A DNA stretch of 64,000 nucleotides, taken from the NCBI GenBank assembly GCA_029204225.1, contig CM055094.1:62324442-62388441 (forward strand). The letters run 5' to 3'. The notes under the pieces are model-generated. The model was given only the letters and a program-made list of their open reading frames with translations. It made no database searches and was not told the DNA's origin. Every line of letters starts with the position of its first letter. The stretch's first letter is position 1. Both the position numbers and the translations under genes were made by a program. The stretch is from Diphasiastrum complanatum. Taxonomy: Eukaryota > Streptophyta > Lycopodiopsida > Lycopodiales > Lycopodiaceae. Shown here piece by piece: positions 48,616-59,498 of this stretch.

Positions 48616-49670
48616 TCCTTTTTTTTTCCTCATGTTACTTAATTAACATCTTTTAACATTTCTTTTCCGAGATTATCTTCTTCTCATTTTATTTTCCCCA
48701 TAATTTTCCATTGCAACTCACCAAAGAAATATAAAATGAGAACTAGTCAACCTCCATAGAAGGTGACAGAAACTCCATTAGCTTGTCATTTTATTCCATT
48801 TTTCAAAAATATTTCTTAAGAGCTCGCATTCGCTTATTATTATTTCTAATATTCTTGAAAATCGTATCCATATGTGAGAAAGAATATGAATATTATTTAA
48901 GCTGATTTAATGTAGGAAACCATCACTTTAAAATGCATATCAAATAGCTTTCAATTAAAAGCTTCTTATGAGCATCGCATTTTTTTTGGAGGGTTGACAT
49001 GAAAAATGAATTTTCTTGAAGGGTGTGACATTAACGATTGGAAATACTTCAAAATGCAAGTGTTGGAATTAGAAAAAATAAATCAATAAGACAACTTGCT
49101 TATTTGACTTGTTTTGTAATCCAATATATCCACTAGTTTAATTGTTCTCCTTTCTAGGTCTACATTTTGAAGGCTTTGCATACCTTCACATAATAATTTG
49201 TTCTTGAAAAGAAATGGTTATAAAGTTCTAGAAAGTCTTCAACTTGAAGTTTTGGAAAGAGTGTAGATTGGATTAGTACATAAGAAGCTAACAAGAAACA
49301 AATCAGATAGAATGAACTAGGTATCTTTTACCAGCATGTAGTCATTGATTGAATATCTATTGCATGCACATATGAAATGGTGCTAATCGATCATGAATCA
49401 TCATAACAAAATTTGTTCCAAGAAGCCCAAGCATTCAAAGATCAAATGACCAAGAGTACACCCACATGCATTTCATCGCTCATTTTGGCTTTGCTTATGC
49501 AATTTTAAATAGGAAGTCGTCATATCAATATACATTTCCAATAACAACTAGACTTGTTTTATATTCATGAAAGAGCATTACATCCATATGCCAAAGGGGT
49601 TGACTTGAAAAAGTGTGATTTGTTTAAATCGACACCTTGAAACTTGAGCAAAACAAGTTTAGACTAACTG
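48616..49670. other. A/T-rich intergenic DNA, nothing recognised
   Basis: No credible frame or repeat was seen between the tandem repeat and the EXORDIUM-like fragment. Confidence 0.5.
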
Positions 49671-49679
49671 TTGTTAATT

Positions 49680-50078
49680 CTAGAAGCCACCCATATTGGC
49701 TTGATAATCCATCTGGAATCTAGTTGATATAGAAAATGGCTCTTTCTTGGCATAGGAAGTAAATTTGACAAGAGCACAACTTCCTTGCACTTGCACAACC
49801 ATATAACTTGGTTGCATTCTTGCAATCTTTTTTATTCTACTTTGGCCCTTATAGATCTCTATAAAGTCAAGTTTATTATAGCCTAAATTTATGGTGGTGA
49901 AATTGAGGGACAAAGAAATGGCATTTGTCACATTAATAGTGTACTCACATTTCTCACCAGGACCATAACACAAACTTGGAGTAGCACTGCAGGGTTTTGC
50001 ATGTATGTATAGAAAAGTTTGATAACTTGTGAGAATTATCATCCACAAACCAAAAAATATATTGACTTAGCTAAGTGA
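49680..50078 (-). CDS. CUB-like domain exon downstream of EXORDIUM-like exon
   Basis: The minus frame has CEYTINVTNAISLSLNFTTI, LDFIEIYKGQSRI and VKFTSYAKKEPFSISTRFQM then DY. This fits a CUB fold: first strand, D-x-v-iydG, then v-F-sd...GF-~-y. The usual first Cys pair is reduced to one clear partner pair. If the acceptor is CTAAG at about 50079, the phase joins the EXORDIUM-like exon. If translation begins at the ATG near 50042, MIILTSYQTFLYIHA would be a signal peptide and this a separate secreted protein. It ends at a stop at 49680. CUB domains are uncommon in land plants, so the call needs a profile search. Confidence 0.45.
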
Positions 50079-50137
50079 CTACAATAAAGTAACAATACGA
50101 ATGATATTCATGGGTGAGAAGGGTGAAGGTTACATAC

Positions 50138-50673
50138 CATACTTTTGCAGCTGACAACCAAAGGTTGAGAGACTCCACAATTGCTGGATAAGGTATTGTG
50201 TGCTATTGATGCCAAACATGTTGTATAAAACACTTGTGTTGCTTTCATCATATGGCCAAGTGCTTGCACCATACATGAAGTTGCAATAATGTCCTTTTTC
50301 ATGATTCCAAGCATCATAATAGGGATCAGTAGCAGTCGCTGCCAATTCATGCATTAATGTATCTAGCATCGCATCCAAGCCTCCGTTTGGAGAGATAGAA
50401 TGATGTGGAAGACGTGTAACATCCACTTCATTTGCAACACAATATCCTTTTCGTTTTGAAACAAATGCATAGAGAAGGAGTGTGTTTTTGTTCATACAAT
50501 GTTTTGCCTTGGAAACATTCCAATGACTAAGACAACTGAAGGAATAAAAGCCACATGCATATTCAAATTGAGTTAAATTCACATCCTCACTAAACATAAT
50601 GAGGTATATACCATTTTTGTTGGTGGGCAAGACACCAACACCCACTGTTTTCCCTAATTCTTTGTTCTCACTA
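50138..50673 (-). pseudogene. EXORDIUM/PHI-1-like exon, 5'-truncated
   Basis: The minus frame encodes LPTNKNGIYLIMFSEDVNLT and ACGFYSF, then ISPNGGLDAMLDTLMHELAA then TATDPYYDAW and an ending TFGCQLQ. This is the layout of the Phi_1 (EXORDIUM, PHI-1) family of secreted plant cell-wall proteins linked to growth: the YLVLT-dV-v-FC-CGfH block, the PNG-vD-m...HE-AE-TdP block and a C-terminal Cys. The exon can start after a pyrimidine-rich acceptor (TTCTTGTAG) near 50673, and it ends at a GTATGT donor (50137). The signal peptide and N-terminal third are absent; a plus-strand CACTA scrap lies immediately upstream. The frame itself is open for about 178 codons. It could be a live gene with distant exons or a captured fragment; the second seems likelier. 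Confidence 0.65.
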
Positions 50674-50739
50674 CAAGAATCAAAGACAAAAAAAGAGTAC
50701 TAGCCAAAATCCCGTACTGATGGAAATACTCATATCATT

Positions 50740-51185
50740 CAAAGAGCCCCTTGGATTCTTACCAAAGCAGAGTACAAGTATGTACGGTCAATCATTTGCA
50801 AGATGAGAACACTAACTAGTTTTGCTCATTCACTATGAACATCATTCACAGCAGAAGGAAAACTTCATGGCCTTAAATCTCATGATTGGTTGAAGATGCT
50901 TGAGTACATATTTCCAATGTGTGTTCATGGTTGTCTAATTGATCAACTTCGTGATACCATTTACAAATTAGCATCCATTGTCAGGTACTTACATTTCTTT
51001 CACTCACGTTTTATGCTATTGCATATTTGTTTTACCTACAAATTCGATAAAGTCATATGATGATCATATACTACAAATATGGTGTAGATGGATGTGTGAC
51101 AAGGAGATTCTTGAGATAGATGTGGAGAAAAAACATGAAGATATAGTGGAGGCTGTATTATGTTTGAGAGAGATTTTCCAACCTC
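50740..51185 (+). pseudogene. second CACTA scrap (DUF4218 region)
   Basis: The plus strand encodes YKYVRSIICKMRT, then after a stop SFTAEGKLHGLKSHDWLKML then EYIFPMC, LIDQLRDTIYKLASIV and a GTACTT donor. A second exon (from about 51087) reads RWMCDKEILEIDVEKKHEDI then VEAVLCLREIF. These match the CACTA at 35600-40270 exon for exon (37500-37246 and 37163-37070), but on the opposite strand. The in-frame stop before SFTAEG shows it is dead. Confidence 0.8.
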
Positions 51186-51189
51186 CATT

Positions 51190-51510
51190 TTGCTTTATCG
51201 TGCTATCAAAGGCTCTCTTTTCACTTAATTGGATTTTTGTCGTATCGATCAATGCTCGTTTACGACTCTCTTCTAGTTTTCCAATAGCTAAGAACCTTTC
51301 ATCTAAGATCGATTGTTCGTCACATCTAGCTTCAACTTGAACAAGATATGTCGGCACCTCAAACTCTATCGGCAATATCGGGTGCATGCCATAATCCACA
51401 ACTACACATATGGGAATTTTGCCACGCGACGCTGCCATGTGAACCCGATACTTAATCAAAATTTTGACATTTTTCTTTGCGTGGCTCTGCCACGCCAAAA
51501 ATTTTCTGGG
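51190..51510 (-). pseudogene. gypsy integrase C-terminal scrap
   Basis: The minus frame reads VDYGMHPILPIEFEVPTYLV, DERFLAIGKLEESRKRA and IQLSEKRAFD. It follows the YG-eavLPiEfE-ps-rv ... Ry-qL-~ieekR-aAl---q-y-~r---afd pattern at the end of Ty3/gypsy integrases. No further gypsy domain is contiguous. Confidence 0.6.
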
Positions 51511-51800
51511 GACCCTGCCGGTCAAATCCAGAAACTGGAGGTGGGTCCAACATTGAATTGTTTTTTCTCGTGGCACTACTATGCAAATTTTTTTAAACCA
51601 AAATTCAGAAAAATGAGCGCCAACATTGCTCAGCGTGGTAAAGCCACACGTGGCTGTTATTTAACCGCCTCTAATTAGACATCTGACATTCACTTATTTT
51701 GGAGATTTGTCATGCGTGGCAAATCTGCAGAGAAAAATCTAGAGAATAATAATTTTATATTGCCACGCATGACAAATTTTGCCACACGTGGCAAAATATA
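51423..51800. repeat. cluster of GCCACGC/GCGTGGC hairpins
   Basis: GCGTGGC-TCT-GCCACGC forms a tight hairpin at about 51478-51495. ATTTGTCATGCGTGGCAA (51705-51722) is the perfect inverse of 51760-51777 (18-bp arms, 37-base loop). TTTTGCCACACGTGGCAAAA follows at about 51778-51797, and GCCACACGTGGC occurs again near 51646. These repeated arms suggest a foldback or MITE-type element and not chance. Confidence 0.65.
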
Positions 51801-51809
51801 TTTGTTGTA

Positions 51810-52270
51810 ATTATTTTTTAAAAACCATTTGGACAATATTTTGATAAACAAACAACCCTATGATTTATTTAAAAGTAAATGAAATTTTTTTTGGGCTTTA
51901 AATAAGTGTGGACTAATAATAAAATGATTATTATGTGATCATGATTGTGAATAAAAAATGAAATGATCATTGTGTCAAATTATTGTGCTCTGATAAAATC
52001 AATATTGTGCTTCGACTAGAGTGAAGATATGAAGATATTGCTTTAATAGATTTTAAATATAGTAAGGATGTTCAAAAAGAAAATGTTTTTGAAACAACTA
52101 TAAATGATCAATGTATGCTCACTAATTATTTTCTTTGGTCACTCAATTTTGCTAGATCTTTAATAAGATATAGATTGCATTGAAAGCATTTGATTTAAAA
52201 TGAATCAGAAGTGATTGGTAGATTGAAATCAAGATAAACTTGAAAAATGCAAGAATGTATTATAAAGATG
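51810..52270. other. A/T-rich spacer, nothing recognised
   Basis: No credible coding sequence between the hairpin cluster and the long AT microsatellite. Confidence 0.5.
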
Positions 52271-52280
52271 CAATAATTAC

Positions 52281-52429
<149 letters not shown>

Positions 52430-52568
52430 TGGTGACCTAGCTAAAGACTCTTGAATTTATGAAAATACAATGTGCACTTATGGAATTTCTATCCATTGAA
52501 CCTTCAGCAAAGTCCGAATATGAAAAACCATAAAATTAGGTGATGATCCCTGATACAATATGCCAAAA

Positions 52569-52604
<36 letters not shown>

Positions 52605-52608
52605 AAAT

Positions 52609-53167
52609 TTATTCATCATCACAAAATTCAAATTCATCAGCCAATACATTTTGCAACTCATCTCCGCTGAGATGATTTTCATCATCACTATAGTAATCGG
52701 ACCCTCTCTCAGTATTGTCATTTGTGTTAGAATCATTCGATTCATTTATAGTATTTTCTATGATATTTAGAGAACTTGGAGATATTTCTATATCCGCATC
52801 AACCATGTTTGTGTTGTCAATATTCAAGTCTTCCATTTCATTCTCAATGTATGCATTTTCAAATACATGTCTAGCGCACGACTTTACTTGAACAACATAC
52901 CACCACTTGTTTAGTCGATCCGGTTGAAAAAATACCTGCACATTTAACAATGGTAAGTTAAAAAATTTGTTCCAACATGGAACTAAAGTCCACATGAATA
53001 GTTAATTGTAATGAAATAGTGTATGTTACTGATTATGATTGAGAAAAAGCGATTGTCATGTGACACACCTGTTCACAATGACGAGGCAACACCAATGTGT
53101 CTGAATAATCCATGCTTAATATCTTGGTTGAATCGGTAGCAAAAAATCCACTACGATCTCTTTTCAC
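52609..53167 (-). pseudogene. third CACTA scrap: transposase C-terminal exons
   Basis: The minus frame has LLNVQVFFQPDRLN then KWWYVV, followed by an acidic tail rich in Asn/Asp. It matches 35600-36010 of the larger CACTA, including the non-coding stretch CACACCTGTTCACAATGACG (53068 and 35915). The similarity stops exactly where the copia-1 LTR begins (53168), so copia-1 inserted into this copy. Here the acidic tail is still open, whereas in the larger copy it is replaced by the 110-bp duplication. Confidence 0.8.
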
Positions 53168-53858
53168 TATGAAAAGTATAGTACTAAGGACCATAAATGG
53201 ATTTTTGAATGATCCACAAGGTGATTGTATGCTTGTTAAACAATCTATCAGAAACTAGTCATCAAAAAACAAGATCTAGTTTATCAGCTTGATAGGAAAC
53301 AAGTAGAGACAATCAAAGCATTGATCAATTAGTATAATCCAACTCCACACGTGTGGAAATAAGGCTGTAGTACGGCCTGTAGACAGTGTTTACAAAGTGC
53401 CAAAGCTGTGTTTCATTGGAAAAATAGAGTAATCACCATACAATGAGAGGAAACTCGAGTTTCTCCTTGAGGCTCCAAAAAGTTTCTATCTTCTCACTAT
53501 GGAGAATGGGAATACATAGTAAAACACACTTCCTTTGCAAAGTTAGGTGAAAATCCAGCATGTAATAAGGAAGTAGACTCCACTTTCTTGCCCTAATGTG
53601 AAAATCCTAGCCTAGATCCAAGAGTCATGCTTGGTAGGTGCATGGTAGGTACAAATCTCATCATAAATCATGGTCTAGATCCTACAAAGTAGGAATCACT
53701 ACCAAATAGACACAACCACTCCTCTTGACTCGTGGTAACCTACTTTAGGTGTGTATGTACAAGTGGCACTTTGGCCATTGAAATAACCAACAAACAATAT
53801 TGACAAAATGTACAATATTCTACATGGCCAGATTTGCCAATGTAGGCAATTTTTCACA
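53168..53858 (-). repeat. copia-1 3' LTR (691 bp)
   Basis: Bounded by TATGAAAAG (mutated TGTGAAAAG) and TTTTCACA. It matches the truncated 5' LTR at 58483-58843. It contains CACACGTGTG at 53346-53355. The gag-pol reading frame runs 13 codons into it. Confidence 0.9.
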
Positions 53859-56800
53859 CTTCTCCTCAAATCTAGCCTTGGAGATCACAATGCTTTTATC
53901 AATAACTCCAATTGAAGATTTAAGCTTGACAAATGAATCTTTAGGTAAAGGTTTAGTAAACAAATCAGCCAAGCAACTTGATGATGGCACGTGTTGGAGC
54001 TTGATCTCTTTAGCTTGCACTTTTTTCCTCACGAAATGATGAGCAATTTCGATGTGTTTGCTCCTTGCATGGAATGTAGGATTAGTTGCAAGTGATTGGG
54101 CTGATTGGTTGTCATAATAGATGATAGGGATCTCCTCCTCCATGAAATGAAGCTCCACCAATAGCCTTTTGAGCCACAAGACCTCCTTGCATATTGATGT
54201 CAAGGCCTTGTATTCGGATTCTGTGGAAGATAGGGAGATGGTATCTTGCTTTTTGGAAAGCCATGATACTACTCCATCACATAGAAAGGTGGCAAAGACA
54301 CTTGTTGATCTTCTATCCACTTTGTCACCTGCAAAATACGAGTCACTATAGGCTCTTAAGCCAAGATTAGTTCCTCTATACAAAATACCAAAATTCTTAG
54401 TGAATGAAATGTATCTAAGAACTCTTTTGGCCATCTTCCAATGTGAAACTAGAGGACTTTGCATGAATTGGCTTAACTTTCCAACACTATAACTAAGATC
54501 AGGTCTAGTTATAGTTAAATAGATCAAGGAGCCAATAAGCCTTCTATATAATGTGATGTCCTAAAAGGATGCTTCATCACAACCAATAGATGCTTTTACA
54601 TGTTGCTCCACTGGTGTCTCAATGCCTTTACAATTCTTCATTCCAAATCTATCTAGGATGGATGTAGCATATTTAGATTGACAAATGAAGCTAAAATCAC
54701 ATCCTCTAATAACCTCTATTCCAAGAATGAAGCTCAATAGGCCGAGATCTACCATCTTAAACTCTTTTGCTAAAGCGATTTTTACATCTCTAATTCCATC
54801 TAGATTATTACCACTCAAGATAATGTCATCTACATACAAAACAAGAATAATGATCATGCCATCATGAAAACTTATATACAATGATGGATCATAGGCACTC
54901 ATTACAAAATTGATGGAAATGAGAAAAGAGTTTAGCCTAGAGTACCATGCTCTAGGTGCTTGCTTGAGCCCATAAAGGCTCTTCTTCAAAAAACACACCT
55001 TTCCTTCATGCTTTGCCTTGATGAAGCCCTCAGGTTGCCTCATGTAGATCTCTTCCTCCAAATAACCATTGAGGAATGCATTTGTGCAGTCAAGTTGGAA
55101 TAGCTCCCAATTGAAGGTTGTAGCAAGACTAATGATCAACCTGATAGTAACAAGCTTAGCCACAGGAGCAAAAGTCTCATCATAGTCAATGCCTTTGGTT
55201 TGTAAAAAACCTTTGGCAACAAGCCTAGCTTTATGCTTGCTTATTGATCCATCTTGATTATACTTCAATCTAAACACCCACTTGCAATCAAGAGGTTTCT
55301 TCCCTTGAGGAAGATCCACAAGATCCCAAGTATGATTCTCAATAAGAGCATCATACTCAACTTGCATAGCATCCATCCAAATTTTAGACTTACAAGCATC
55401 TTCATAGCATGTTGGCTCATCTAACATTGAAGTAAGAAAGGTGTAAGATGTGAAAGATGATGAGCCTTCCCTTTGATCACCTTGACCATCATAGGTGAGC
55501 CTCAATGGCTCGGATCTTGCCCTTGTAGATCTTCTTGCAGTTCGTGGAGTTCTTGGAGTTCTTGCATCTTGAGGTGGATCCTCAAGTTCTTCTTCACTTG
55601 GAAGCTCCTCCTCCATCCTAGCATGATCCTTGGCATCAAGATGATTAGTAGCATTATCATCCAAATCACAAGCATGTCCTTCATAAAAAATAACATCCCT
55701 ACTCACTATCACCTTGCTAGTGATGGGATTGAAGACTCTATAACCTTTGCTATTCTCACCATATCCCACAAAGATGCCTTTGATGGATGTTGCATCATCC
55801 TTCCTTCTCTTATCCAAGGATTGGTGTACATAGCAAGTGGATCCAAAAACTTTGAGATCTTTGAGATTGGGCTTCTCTCCAAATAGAGCTTCAAATGGTG
55901 TGACTCCTCCAATGGCTTGGTTTGGCAATCTATTGCACAAATAGTTAGCACAAGTTATTGCTTCACCCCAAAATGGTTTGGATAGAGAAGCATCTAGCCT
56001 TAAGGCCTTAGCACACTCACAAAGAGATCTATTTCTTCTCTCACTCACTCCATTTAATTGAGGGGTGTATGAACATGACAACTCCCTCTTTATGCCATTA
56101 GAACTACAAAAGTCAATAAACTTATTGGAGATATATTCACCTCCATTATCACTCCTTAATACCTTAATCTTGGTACTAAGTTGATTTTCTATCAAAGTCT
56201 TGAACTTTACAAAAGAATCAAACACCATTGATTTGCTAGACAAGAGGTACATCCAACAAAATCTAGAATAGTCATCAATGAAGATTACATAGTACTTGGC
56301 ACCACCATTAGATTCATGTGAAAAACTATGAACATTCAAATGGATGAGTTCAAGAGGAGAGTTTGATTTTGATGTAGATCTTGAGAAGGGTAGTTTGTGA
56401 GCCTTTGAGAGGCTGCATGCTTCACATCTCTTCCCACACTTTGACAAATGCTTGGGGAGTCCAACTGCAAGCTCCTTTGTAGCCATAGATTCCATGGCTT
56501 TGTAGTTGGGGTGGCCCAACCTTTTGTGCCACAGTTTCACCTTTGATAGCTCCACCTTTGCCAAGTTAACACTCTCCACTGCAATATTAGCATCAAGCTT
56601 AAACAATCTACCTTGCTTAAAGCCTTTGGCTATACATTCATCATTTCTAAGGATGGAACAAACTCCATGCTTAAATTGTACATCTAGGCCATTATCCATT
56701 AACTGGCCAACACTAAGCAAATTATTGGTTAACTTAGGAACATAAAGAACATTATCTAGATTCATCCTTTTGGATGATTCCACATACAACGGAATTGTTC

Positions 56801-57851
56801 CTATTCCACTTATCTTAAATTCTTGATTACTTGTAGTATAGATTGATCTATGTAAGTCATTGTAAGAAATTAAGGTGGAGAATATGTCCTTTTGATATGT
56901 CATGTGGGAACTTGCCCCACTATCAATCCACCAAGAATCATTGGTGTTGCTCTTGGATGATGGTGGTTTGTTGGAAACCATCAAGGATGACTCTTCATCC
57001 TCCTCTTCCTCCTGATGTGCAATGTTGCTTTGTTTGCTCTCTTGTGCCTTCTTCTTCTTGAGACACTCTGATGCAAAATGTCCTTTCTTTCCACAGAAAA
57101 AACATTTGTACTTGGACTTGTCTTTGATCTTGCCCTTTGAGCTTGAAGCCTCATCCTCCTCCTTGGTCTCCTTGAAGTGCTTCTTCTTGCCATTGGTCTT
57201 CTTCTTGCTTTTGAATGAGAAATTAGCTTTCTCATCACCATCCTGCAGAGAAATAGCATTCATTCTTGCATTGGTATGCAACATCCTACACTCTTCAGCT
57301 ACTAATACACTGTGTAGCTTTTCTATAGTAGGCAAAGTGTCTTGGATTGCAAAGCTTTGGACCAAATTTGTAAAGCCACTCCCTAGACCATTTAGGACAA
57401 TCTGAACAAGCTCACTATCTTGAATCTTCTCTCCAATGGAAGCTAACTCCCTATTAAGAGACTTGATTCTTAGCACATAATCTTGTGCACTCTCATCACT
57501 CCTCTTCATGCTTTGTAGAATCTGATTCCTAAGCATGAGAACCCTCGAAGTGTTACTAGACTCATAGATAGATTTTAAAGATTCCCAAGCCTCTTTAGCA
57601 CTCTTACATGATGATACTTCCCTTAAAAGATCATTGCTTACATTCATCTTAATACAGTGAAGTGCAAGCCTAGACCTCTTCTTGTATCTCACTAATTCCT
57701 GTGCACCTAGAGGTTCATCTTCATCATCTATTAGAAACTCATAAAGATCCTGGAGCACCATCAGTGACTCCATCCTCACTTTCCAAATAGCATAATTGGT
57801 AGAATTTAACCTCTCACTAGCTTCTAGAAGGTAGGCTCCCACTGATCCCAT
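53820..57851 (-). pseudogene. copia-1 Gag-Pol polyprotein, one internal stop
   Basis: One frame of about 1344 codons. Order: UBN2-type gag (about 20-200); knuckle CFFCGKKGHFASEC (about 249-262); protease DSGASSHMT (about 310); pre-integrase RLGHPNYK; integrase with LRSDNGGEY (about 569) and SERRNRS; linker; RVT_2 reverse transcriptase with YVDD (about 1005); RNase H YSDSYFAGD (about 1169) and a SSTESEYKAL block. Damage: TAG at 54561-54563 (codon 1097) just before the RNase H part, where copia-2 has Lys. The first integrase catalytic Asp is Asn506 (IHLNVH versus HSDIH in copia-2), and RNase H SDSDFA has become SDSYFA. So it cannot integrate by itself even if the stop were read through. Confidence 0.92.
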
Positions 57852-58469
57852 CTTACTAGCAAGATTCTACACACAAGATATAGATTTGTTTGTACTTGAA
57901 ACTCACAAAGGTTTCTAACTTGCAATGTTTCACTCAAATGTTGACTTCTAATCCAACAAATGGATTTGTAATCACAATTCTATCACTCCCTCACAAGCTA
58001 GAATGAAGATAAGATGAGATGAAAACTACACTCAAGCAAATCTTGCCAATCTTGGCTATTTTTGGACAAAAACTGACTCTATCTCTCTCATTCACTTTGA
58101 TGTACTTTCAAGACCTGGTTTCCCCTTTAAGAAGGTCTGAAATCAGCCTAGATTAATTAGTTTTCATGAAACAAATTCAAAACTAATCAATGGCAAGTGA
58201 TCTTGGTAGCTTATCCTAGGATTTGCACCAAAAATTACATAAAACTGACACCAGATGAATTTTCTATGATCCAATGAATATGGGTTATTAAATGCTGGTT
58301 CAGAGATGCCCACACGTGTGAACAGTATGGATTTAGATCCTGAAAAAGTTTGGGATCAAATCCCCTCACCAAAACCTGGATACCAGCTCGCCCTTCCAAT
58401 ACTAGCTTTTTGCACCAAAACCTACTAAAACTGGATTAGATTCAGACACAGATCAATGGCCTTGTACTT
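57852..58469 (-). other. copia-1 untranslated leader
   Basis: About 620 bases between primer-binding site and gag start, with a CACACGTGTG at 58311-58320. The ATG at 57851 is followed immediately by the conserved gag start and is the only sensible initiation site. Confidence 0.75.
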
Positions 58470-58482
58470 GGCTCTGATACCA
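58470..58482 (-). other. copia-1 primer-binding site
   Basis: GGCTCTGATACCA, complementary to TGGTATCAGAGCC, the copia primer site for initiator tRNA-Met. It directly abuts the LTR end TGTGAAAA. Confidence 0.9.
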
Positions 58483-58843
58483 TGTGAAAAGTACAGTACT
58501 AAGGACCATAAATGGATCTTTGAATGATCCACAAGGTGATTTTATGCTTGTTAAACAATCTATCAGAAACTAGTCATCAGAAAACAAGATCTAGTTTAGC
58601 AGCTTGATAGGAAACAAGTAGAGACAATCAAAGCATTGATCAATTAGTATAATCCAACTCCACACGTGTGGAAATAAGGCTGTAGTATGGCCTGTAGACA
58701 GTGTCTACAAAGTGCCAAAGCTGGGTTTCATTGGAAAAATAGAGTAATGACCATACAATGAGAGGAAACTCGAGTTTCTCCTTGAGGCTCCAAAAGTTTC
58801 TATCTTCTCACTATGGAGAATGGGAATACATAGTAAAACACAC
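58483..58843 (-). repeat. copia-1 5' LTR, interrupted
   Basis: Matches 53168-53528 of the 3' LTR and stops at AAAACACAC, where copia-2 begins with TGTGAAAA. The remaining 330 or so bases should lie to the right of copia-2, beyond the window. Contains CACACGTGTG at 58661-58670. Confidence 0.9.
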
Positions 58844-59498
58844 TGTGAAAAATACAGATCCTAAGTGGATCTAAACTCCAAGATCATTGGCTTGAATGCT
58901 TGCACTCCAAACTACATAAGCTAGGAATTGGCAACACATTCTATGCTACCTAGAATGCAAAGAACTTGATCAAAAAGCATTTATCACAAATGGAAACTTC
59001 CATAAACATCAAGTGCGGCCCAAAATAGCATTATACAGTCCATAATACATCAGCCTATCACTTTTGGAAAGCACCTAAGATCATACACAATAGCTTGAAG
59101 ACAATACACACAACAATGCTCTCAATGGAGGAAGAAACAATGACAATGATCTATTGATCTCAATGAAGCATACAAAAGGTTTCTCCAACCTGTTCTCCAC
59201 GACTTCCCTACTATTTATGGATGAGGAAGATGACTCTCTCTCCTCTCTCTAGAAGGTACTTGACCCTAGATATTCCCTATATAGGAAAAATAGCTAAAAA
59301 TGGCTTATATGACCAAAATACATCAAAATGGTCTCATTTTGAAGGGTATGAAGTTTGACACTTCATCATACTGAAAAAATACAGTAAATAAAAACATTGT
59401 GGCCTGGTTCACACGTGCAAAACTCCAGAACCAAAACTATTTACAATTTTAGCCAATTTAGGTCTCAAACTAGCTAGGAAATGTTGACAATTTTCACA
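58844..59498 (-). repeat. copia-2 3' LTR (655 bp)
   Basis: Starts TGTGAAAA and ends TTTTCACA, the same terminal inverted repeat as copia-1, although the internal LTR sequence is different. The polyprotein stop codon TGA is supplied by the LTR's first bases (59494-59496). A near-match CACACGTGCA occurs at about 59410. Confidence 0.9.

Larger units (their letters stand above)
53168..58843 (-). mobile_element. copia-1: near-complete Ty1/copia retrotransposon
   Basis: The minus-strand order is 5' LTR (58843-58483, cut short by copia-2), primer-binding site (58482-58470), leader, gag-pol (57851-53820) and 3' LTR (53858-53168). LTR ends follow TGTGAAAA...TTTTCACA, with the outer TG mutated to TA at 53168. 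The two LTRs differ by about ten substitutions and one indel over the 361 comparable bases, near 3 percent by eye, so insertion was fairly recent. It inserted into a CACTA relic. Confidence 0.92.

Noticed and set aside
50108-50350. 80-codon minus-strand frame overlapping the EXORDIUM-like exon
   Set aside because: It is a different frame of the same exon; the 50138-50673 frame matches the family.
54169-57405. Plus-strand frames across copia-1 (for example 55473-55886 and 57022-57405)
   Set aside because: Antisense shadows of the gag-pol frame.
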